Source: Capsicum annuum (taxonomy: Eukaryota > Streptophyta > Magnoliopsida > Solanales > Solanaceae). From it: a stretch of DNA of 64,000 bases. This document shows positions 56,872 through 64,000 of the stretch, piece by piece (position 1 is the stretch's first letter; the number at the start of each line of letters is the position of its first letter). The stretch covers positions 1 through 64,000 of the forward strand of contig NW_025856071.1 of NCBI RefSeq assembly GCF_002878395.1, given 5' to 3'. The notes beneath the pieces were generated by a model. It was not told the origin of the DNA. It did not search any database and saw only the letters and a list, made by a program, of their open reading frames with translations. The translations under genes were made by a program, and so were the position numbers.

Positions 56872-57594
56872 TATAATACCCCATAATTTTTCCTAGCTAA
56901 TTTCATCTCAAGAATGTCTAGTATTAGCTTTTAAATTGAAATTGTTATTCCATGAGGAATTTTCAAGATTTTTACTTTTTTTATGTGCTAAATTCAATAA
57001 CCTTTCCATCGATATACGATTCACCCAAATACGATAATTGGGTCAAATGTTATGACTATTTCAAGTTCCCATCGTAAAATAATACCATATTAGTCAGTGG
57101 TGCGCCACTCCACAAGAGGAAATGGCATTTGGAAAATTCCAATAGGGGTCCATGATTATGGAATGTCGCGTTAAGGCCCAAATTTAGAATTGTTCGTTTT
57201 CCAGTGTCTTAGCGCCGTTTCCCCCGCATCGCACCAAAGTTCAAGGTTACAAAGAGAGTGGCAATGCAATGGCCCCGCATCTAACCATTCTTCAATTTCC
57301 CAATTGGAAAAATCCAGTGACATGGCGTGATAGCACCGCATCGCACCAAGGTTCCAATTTGGAAAATTTTCACTAAAATAAATAATGTGTCTAGGGTTCC
57401 CACCCCTATTTAAGCCCTTTAACTCGTGATTCAGCCACTTTTCACCTAAAATATACTAGTTTCTCTCAAGAACAAGCTAGGATTTTCATAAAATATCTAA
57501 TTTCAAAAAATTTTCACCATCAATCTTCACGAAATCACGAACTAAGGTATGCATAGTGTTCATTCATGGACTCCTTTAGTCCATGAAACCCAAG
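56872..57594 (+). repeat. E3 3' LTR, 5' half only
   Basis: Starts TATAATACCCCATAA. From 57085 it closely matches the E3 5' LTR to GTTCATTCATGGACTCC at 57561-57577. Similarity ends at about 57594 and a different, related LTR follows. Confidence 0.78.
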
Positions 57595-58357
57595 ATCCAC
57601 ATCATCAGTCATGTGTTGGTACCCTTGTCAAGGTTCCAACACCCTACTAACTGGGATTACAGGTTAGACTACGATATCTCAGATTAGGGCATGTCAGTTG
57701 TAGTTTTATCCCACAATCTTAGTACAGTATTCAGACAATATCAAATCAGGTTTTTATGACCAAGTTTATGATTAATCGATATCTAGTTGTTCAATTTTAC
57801 AGATTATCTCAATTCATATTTTACTTGGTCTTGCATTCTTTGTATATGGTCATGCATCCATGTTTATTCTCCATATATATTTCAGTTGTACCTACCTCAC
57901 TTACCAATACATTCAAAGTACTCATCGCATATTTTGTTTTGTGCTATATTGTCTTATAACATGGATTCAAATGCTTAGTTACATGGTCAACTTTAGTCAG
58001 CTCAATGCCTCTTAACATCAGTAGTGGTGAGTCTTTATCCATCGGGGACAAGATATTTTGTGTTACTTTTAATATTTTACTTTATGTTAGATAGTTAAAG
58101 TTAGTTAGGGTTTTGTCCCATCAACTCTACATATTTTAGAGGCTTTCAGATAGACAAAGTTGTTCTTAGTTTTATCTTTAGTTCAAACATGTTGGCTGAT
58201 GTTTTAGTGTTCTACTTTCACAGTATTTCTACTACTTTAACTTACGTATGTGATACCTTATTATTGCTTTACTCAATCCTCATAATAGGTACTAGATCAT
58301 GTCACTTGTGGCCTTAAGCCCCGTGTTACAACTAGGGGGCATCCCTGGGTTGTGAAA
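57595..58357 (+). repeat. E4 5' LTR, 3' half only
   Basis: Related to but clearly more diverged from E3's 51400-52297, sharing TATTGTCTTATAACATGG and GTTAGTTAGGGTTTTGTCCC-type blocks. It ends before the E4 PBS. The head of E4's LTR is not here; the E4 3' LTR from 63377 shows a head different from 56872-57594. Confidence 0.72.
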
Positions 58358-58360
58358 AAC

Positions 58361-58374
58361 TTTGTATAAGAGCC
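58361..58374 (+). promoter_or_regulatory. E4 primer-binding site, decayed
   Basis: TTTGTATAAGAGCC, the E2/E3 variant with one more change. Confidence 0.75.
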
Positions 58375-58576
58375 TAAGGTTTTGATGTGTCCTAGGGTCT
58401 TTGAAAGTCGCATTGAGTAGAGTCTTGTGCATGGGTGTGAAGTGCTCTACACTTATGGGCTAGAAGGTCTGAGACATTTTAGAAAAATTTCCTTTCTTTC
58501 ATTAATCATGTTGTGTGAAAGAGCATGATCTCTATTGAATTCTCCTAAAAACTCGTCCTTTATCCATTTATAAAAA

Positions 58577-59715
58577 AATCCTCCTAGAAGAAATAATGGA
58601 ATAAGAAATGGAGATCAACAAACACCACCACCTTTTCAGGAAGTTCCCCTAAATGAACATGTTTCTTACGATGAATTTAAGGTCACTTTCATAATTTTTG
58701 CCCTTTTTGTGGCTGCGAAGAATAACCATCAGGCTATTTTTCTCAAGCCAATCTAATTGTGAATACAACTACAACTAGGATCTAAAACTTTACTCGAATA
58801 AATCCACTGGTGTTTTCTAGATCCAATTCTAAGAAGAATCCATAGAAATTTCTAAACTATGTGTAGGGGCTGACAAACATTATCGGGGTTACTACCAGAT
58901 AGAGTTCTTAGTTTCTTATCAAATGCAGGGAGTAGATCATAATTCGTTTAAGCAGTGGAAGAAGGATAGAGGTGTTAAGGCAGGACCTACAGAATTGGAG
59001 GTGTTTGACATGGGTTTCTTAGACTAATTTTTTTCACTTGATTTGAGTGAGGATAAGGTGTAGGATTTCATCAATTTAAAGTAGGGTACCATGAGTTTGA
59101 ATGAATACAAAATTTTACACAGTTGGTGAGGTATACTCTAACTATAGTAGCTGATTCTAGGTCAAAGATGAGTAATTTCTTGTTGATAGTTTTTAAGGAA
59201 GTGGTTAAGGAGTGTAGGACAACTATGTTTATCAAGGAGATGGATCTCTCAAGGTTTATGGTCCATGCTCAGCATATTAAGGAGAAGAAAATGGAAAATA
59301 AGAGGGACAAAATAGGTAGCTTCAACTTTTCTCAGAAAATGTGTGATGGTGGAAATCATTCTCAGTTTTGCTAGAAATTTTAAGCTCCAACCCTATCTTC
59401 AGCAAGTTCACTAGTGCCTAAGTTCAGACTAGACAATAGGGATAGGGATCCAGGCTCTAATCCCCAGGGTAGTATTAATAGTGGTCACACCAATCCACTT
59501 TGTAGGAAGTATGGTAAGAATCATTAGGGTGAGTACAGAGCATATAGTGATGCATTCTTTGGATGTGGCAGTCAGGAAATAAAAACAGGGATTTCCTATT
59601 GGGTATGTAGAAGGATACAAATGATCCTCAACAGGGACAGACTAATTCTTCAGTAGCACCAGCAGGTCGCCTACTCAGTAGGGTGCCACCTCTAATGCCA
59701 CCAATGTGCACCTTT
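58577..59715 (+). pseudogene. E4 gag, broken
   Basis: The start codon position reads AAT (58577) before PPRRNNGIRNGDQQTP, so the ATG is lost. Blocks: EVPLNEHVSYDEFKV near 58640, LVRYTLTIVADSRSKMSNF from 59120 and DLSRFMVHAQHIKEKKM near 59245, in a clean frame from 59123 to 59374. The nucleocapsid is worn: PLCRKYGKNH then FFGCGSQE, with the first Cys and the His of the knuckle gone. Several stops and frame changes, including in the middle third (58760-59110), prevent expression. Confidence 0.75.
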
Positions 59716-59756
59716 AAAACTAAATTTATGCTCTCCATACTCTACATAATCAGGAA

Positions 59757-62700
59757 TGTTCTCCTGATGTAGTTATAGGTATGTTCCACATTTTCTATAT
59801 TTATGTTTATGCATTGTTAGACCCTGGAGCTTTACTTTTTTTTATGACTCCTTATATAGCTGTAGACTTTAGTGACAGTCCCAATATATTAGTAGAGATT
59901 TTCTCAGTGTCTACCCTGGTGGGTAGTTCAATTGTAGCTAGATGGGTATACAAAAATTGCCCGATCACAGCATCTCAGAAAGTTACTTCAACTGATCTTG
60001 TTGAGTTAGAGATGGCTAATTTTGATGTCATTCCTAGCATTGATTATCTTTACTCATGCTATGCTTTAGTTGATTGTAGAAATAGGAATGTCCAGTTCCA
60101 ATTTTCTAATGAACTCGCTATTGAATTGAGGGGTAGTACTTAAGTTCCTAAGCGTCAATTTTTCTCCCATGTTAACGCAAGAAAGATGATATCCAAGGGA
60201 TGTATTTACCATCTCGTCTAAGTCAAGGACTCAAATTCTGCAACTCTGAGTGTTGAGTTAGTTCCAGTAGTTAATCAGTTTCTAAATGTGTTACCTAAAA
60301 ATTCTCTTAGAGTTCTTTTAAAAAGGGATATTTACTTTAGAATTGATCTCCTCCCAAATACCCAACCTATCTTAATTCCACCTTATGGAATGGCTCCAAC
60401 TAAGTTTAAGAAATTAAAGAAATAGTTGAAAGATCTTTTAGATAAGAGTTTCATTAGGTCTAATGTTTCTTCGTGGGGTGTTTTAGTTCTCTTCTTAGGC
60501 AAGAAAGATGGTTCCCTCAGAAGATGGATCGACTACCATTTTTTGAACAAAGTCACAATTAAGAATAAGTATCCTTTCCCTAGAATCAATGACTTGTTTG
60601 ACCAACTTTAGGGTAGAAGCTATTTCTCTAAGATAGACCTCAGATTTGGCTATCATCAGCTTAGAGTCAGAGAATGTGACATCCTAAAGAAAACCTTTAG
60701 AACTCGGTATGGTCACTTTAAATTCCTAGTTATGTCTTTTAGACTACGACTACTCCTGTAGCTTTTATTGGCTTGATTAAAGGGTGTTCAAGTGGTACTT
60801 GGACATACTTGTCATAGTCTTTATAGATGAAATATTCATTTACTATCGTAGTGAATGTTATTATATAGACCATTTGAAGATTATATTATAGACCTTTAAG
60901 GATCACCAATTATTCGCTAAGCTCAGTAAGTGCAAATTCTTGTTGAGATTAGTAGCTTACCTTGGTAACATTATTTTTGTTGATGACATTAGAGTTGATC
61001 CTCAAAAGACCTAAAAATTAAGAAACTAGCCTAGACCCATCTCTCCATCAAATATCAGGAGTTTCTTTGGTTTAGCTTATTACTACAGACAGTTTATTAA
61101 AGATTTTTCTTCTATTGCTTCCCCCATGTCTTGATTAACTCAAAAGAAAGTCAAATTTTAGTTGTTAAATTCTTGCTAGAAGAGTTATTAGGAGTTAGAG
61201 ACTCAACTCACTTCTGCTTCAGCATTGACTTTTCCTGATGGCAAAAATGGGTTTGCAGTTTATTATGATGCTTCCAGAGTTGGTCTTGGTTGTGTTTTAA
61301 TGTAGTAAGGTGATGTAATTGCCTATACCTCTAGAAAACTTAAACCCCATGAAAAGAATTACCTAATTCATGACCTTGAGTTATCAATAGTTATCTTTTC
61401 CTTAGAGATTTAGAGGCATTACATTTATGGAGTTCATGTTAATATGGTTATGTATCATAAGAGTTTACAGCATGTGTTCACTCAAAAATACTTGAATCTC
61501 CATCAGAGAAGGTGGTTGGAATTATTGAAGGACTATGATATTAGTGTGATGCCCTTAGTAGATTGTTAATGGGAAGTGTTGCATATGTTGAGGATGATAA
61601 AAAGGATTTAGCCCATAAGGTTCATCAACTTGCAAGTTAGGTGTTTGGTTAGTTTATTTAGCCGAAGGGTAGCATATGGTTTCAGAATGGTTTAGAATCT
61701 ATATTGGTTTCCAAAGTGAAAGAAAAGCAAGATGGGGATCCTATTTTAGTTAAGTTGAAAGAGTTATTTAGGGATCCAAAGTTTCAGTGTTTATCCTAAG
61801 AGAGAGCTATTGTGTTTCATTGTCAAGGTAGGTTATGAGTTTCATGTGATAATGGTATGAGACAGTAGGTATTAGATAAATCTCATGGTGCACGATATTC
61901 TATTTACTAAGGAGCCACTGAGATGTACCATGATTTGACGGAAATTTATTGGTGGAGTGGTATGAAGAAAGGCATTGTAAAGTTTATGTCTTAGTGTTCA
62001 AATAGTTTGAAGGTTAAAGTTGAGCACTAAGGGCCTAATTATATACTTCAAGAGTTTAGTATCCCCACTTGGAAATGGGAGGTGGTGAACATGGCTTTTA
62101 TGACAGGTTTGCCTCGTACGTGTCATCAACATGATTTGATTTGGGTCATTGTATGTATAATGACAAAGTCAACCTATTTATTTCTAGTTTGTACTTAGTA
62201 TTTAGCTGAGGATTATGCTAGACTCTACCTGAGGGAGTTAGCATAGTTGCATAGGGTTCCTTTGATAGTTATTTCAGATGAAGGTACTCAATTTACCTCT
62301 CATTTTTGGAAGGCTTTTTAGAAAGGTCTTGGTACCCAAGTCCATCTCAGTCCAATTTTTCATCCTCAGATAGATGGTTCAGCAGAGCAAACTATTCAGA
62401 CTTTAGAGGACAAGTTGAGGGCTTGTGTTATCGACTTCAAGGGTAGTTTGGATGACTACTTACCTATGATTGAGTTTATCTGCAATAATAACTATCACTC
62501 TAGTATTCATATGGAACCATTTGAGGCTCTCTAGGGAAGGAGGTGTAGATCTTCTATTTGTTGGTTTAAAGTAGGTGAGCCTATTCTGATAGGGTCAAAT
62601 TCAATGTATGAGGCAATGGAGGAAGATCAGTTAATTCGAGAAAGACTAAAGACAACCTAAAGTCACCAGAAATATTATTTAGATATGAGGAGAAGAGATC

Positions 62701-63149
62701 TTAAGTTTGACATTGGTGACTTGGTTTATCTAATAATTTTTCCTATGGAAGGTGTAAAGAGATTTGATAAAAAGGGGAAGCTTAGTGTCTACTATGTTGG
62801 CCTATACAGGATTTTAAACCATTTTGGGAAGGAAGCATATCAGTTAGAGTTGCCTACAAATTTGGCTTCAGTTCATCCAGTATTTTATGTCTCCTTGCTA
62901 AAGAAATGAATTTGTGAGTCAGCTTCTCTTGTTCCTTTAGAGAGTGTGGATATGAATTATAGTCTCTCAAACAAAGAATCCCTATTTGAGGCTCTTGACC
63001 ATAAAATTCGTAAGTTGAGTAATAAAAAAGTCCCCTTGGTTAAGGTTTTATGGAAAAATCAGTCCGTTGAGGGAGCTACTAGGGAGGTAGAAGCAGATAT
63101 GCAGGGCAAGTATCCCCATCTCTTCTATACTAATTTAGATCCAGCGTGA
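59757..63149 (+). pseudogene. E4 pol, all domains present, broken
   Basis: Protease is a clean frame 59781-60143: ALLDPGALLFFMTPY, then SIVARWVYKNCP and VELEMANFDVIPS. RT from 60426 has [42 protein letters not shown] and GYHQLRV. The catalytic box is FIDE at 60820-60831, the second Asp replaced by Glu. RNase H near 61255-61330 is FAVYYDASRVGLG. Integrase has WVVNMAFM-like sequence with the first acidic Asp changed to Ala, SDEGTQF intact and SAEQTI. The C-terminal GPY/F module and chromodomain-like tail are open from 62685 to 62909 and 62946 to 63149, ending KYPHLFYTNLDPA-stop. Many TAG/TAA codons elsewhere. This is the most complete pol in the window. Confidence 0.82.
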
Positions 63150-63359
63150 GGTAATGTTTTTCCTTAAGTGATTATCTTGTTTTATATCTCAGCTATATAA
63201 TCATATTCGTGCTGTTGGATGCATTCATGAATTCAATTCAGTCCATGTATCATGTTTGAACTTCAGTTATTTAATCATGATTTAGATCACAAGTATTCGA
63301 TACATGATCTAAGTTTTCCTAGTTTCTCAACTCAAATATTTTCATTCGAGGACGAATTA
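63150..63359 (+). mobile_element. E4 3' untranslated region
   Basis: Short noncoding segment ending in TTCGAGGACGAATTACC, the best preserved copy of the box that precedes chromovirus polypurine tracts here. The ORF 63252-63458 crosses into the LTR and is chance. Confidence 0.75.
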
Positions 63360-63376
63360 CCCCAAGGTGGAGATAT
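63360..63376 (+). promoter_or_regulatory. E4 polypurine tract
   Basis: CCCCAAGGTGGAGATAT directly before TGTAACACCCC. Confidence 0.8.
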
Positions 63377-64000
63377 TGTAACACCCCATAAGATTCTAGA
63401 CATATTTCCATCCACTAGACGCAGTTTTAAAGGTGTCGAAGGCATTGATTCAAACTAAGTACAAAAGACTTAGCCTTTTTACCCCAAGAATTCAAATATT
63501 TTATTTTTGGCCTTCTCGAGTTCTAAATGTTAGTTTTTGAGTTAAAATGTGTTTAGGGATGTTAAAAGGGTAATCTAAGAGAGTTTCAAAATTTTAAAAA
63601 TAGGTTTGGGGTGTTCTTGGACCTCGCAGGTGGAATGCCTTAGAGATTTGTGCGTGTCAAGGAGGAAGGATCTTCGCAATACATGGAGTTTCACAGATGT
63701 TAGCCTCCATGATATATGCCGTGTTACAGAAGCTAGCCTTCATACCATAAAGGCTGTGGTTTTTCTGCAGCCTTATTAAATGTTTAAGAGAGAATTGTAG
63801 TCCTTTCCCCTCTCTCCAAACACTCAATTCACGATTAAAAAACCCCAAGAGGGGCATTATTTTCCCCATTCCCCATAAGTTAACAAGTAAAACACATCCC
63901 CATTCCAAAGAACGTAAATTCAAGAATATCTTCCCAAGGATTCAACCATTCAAGGTCCTAATTCGAAGTGTCTTCTTTAATAGCTTAAGCAATTAAAGTA
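63377..64000 (+). repeat. E4 3' LTR, 5' part (runs off the window)
   Basis: Starts TGTAACACCCCATAAGA and continues to the window edge. Beyond the first dozen bases it does not resemble the LTR head at 56872. No ORF here is credible, including 63657-63923 on the minus strand. Confidence 0.8.

Overview
The window looks like repeat-rich heterochromatin of a flowering plant. I find no intact host gene, no rRNA or tRNA gene and no CRISPR array. Almost everything is decayed LTR retrotransposon: primer-binding sites (PBS) matching plant initiator tRNA-Met and tRNA-Asp, polypurine tracts (PPT), Ty3/gypsy pol with a chromodomain-like tail, and LTRs of about 1.5-3.5 kb. The style resembles Solanaceae, but that is an impression and not a demonstrated assignment. 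Family names used here (A, B, C, E2, E3, E4) are mine.

Layout. 1-1200 is the 3' part of a family B LTR; ~1390-2095 is a minus-strand gypsy pol relic. 2105-25845 is one family A element (A1: tRNA-Asp PBS, a gag-like ORF, no pol). It is split by two later insertions. The first is B1 (5169-16329), a chromovirus with 2.4-kb LTRs. The second is E2 (17393-24897), a gag-only element with an exact 5-bp target duplication (TSD). B1's 5' LTR was itself hit by a 1335-bp Mutator-like element (6856-8190) with ~115-bp inverted repeats and a perfect 9-bp TSD. That element carries a captured C2H2 zinc-finger gene, so it is a Pack-MULE. The nesting order A1, then B1, then the MULE (with E2 into A1 independently) reads directly from the junctions.

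25850-28665 is an inverted family A end abutting A1's truncated 3' LTR. 28666-31768 is the tail and 3' LTR of another family B element (B2). 31769-49707 is a head-to-tail family A array (three internal regions, three LTRs). A complete family C element (41822-47613), a relative of A, is inserted in its last unit. 49708-49949 is unassigned. 49950-64000 holds two chromoviruses (E3, E4) joined through a chimeric LTR; E3 has lost the integrase C-terminus and most of the chromodomain, and E4 keeps all pol domains but is full of stops.

The coding regions are dead: stops are largely explained by C-to-T changes at CAA, CAG and CGA codons, start codons are lost in several gag genes, and RT active sites are changed in two of three pol copies. 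The most interesting material is the zinc-finger Pack-MULE, the gag-only elements (E2; families A and C), a hairpin kept just after the family A gag-like ORF, and clusters of short CpG-containing palindromes, different in each family, inside the LTRs.
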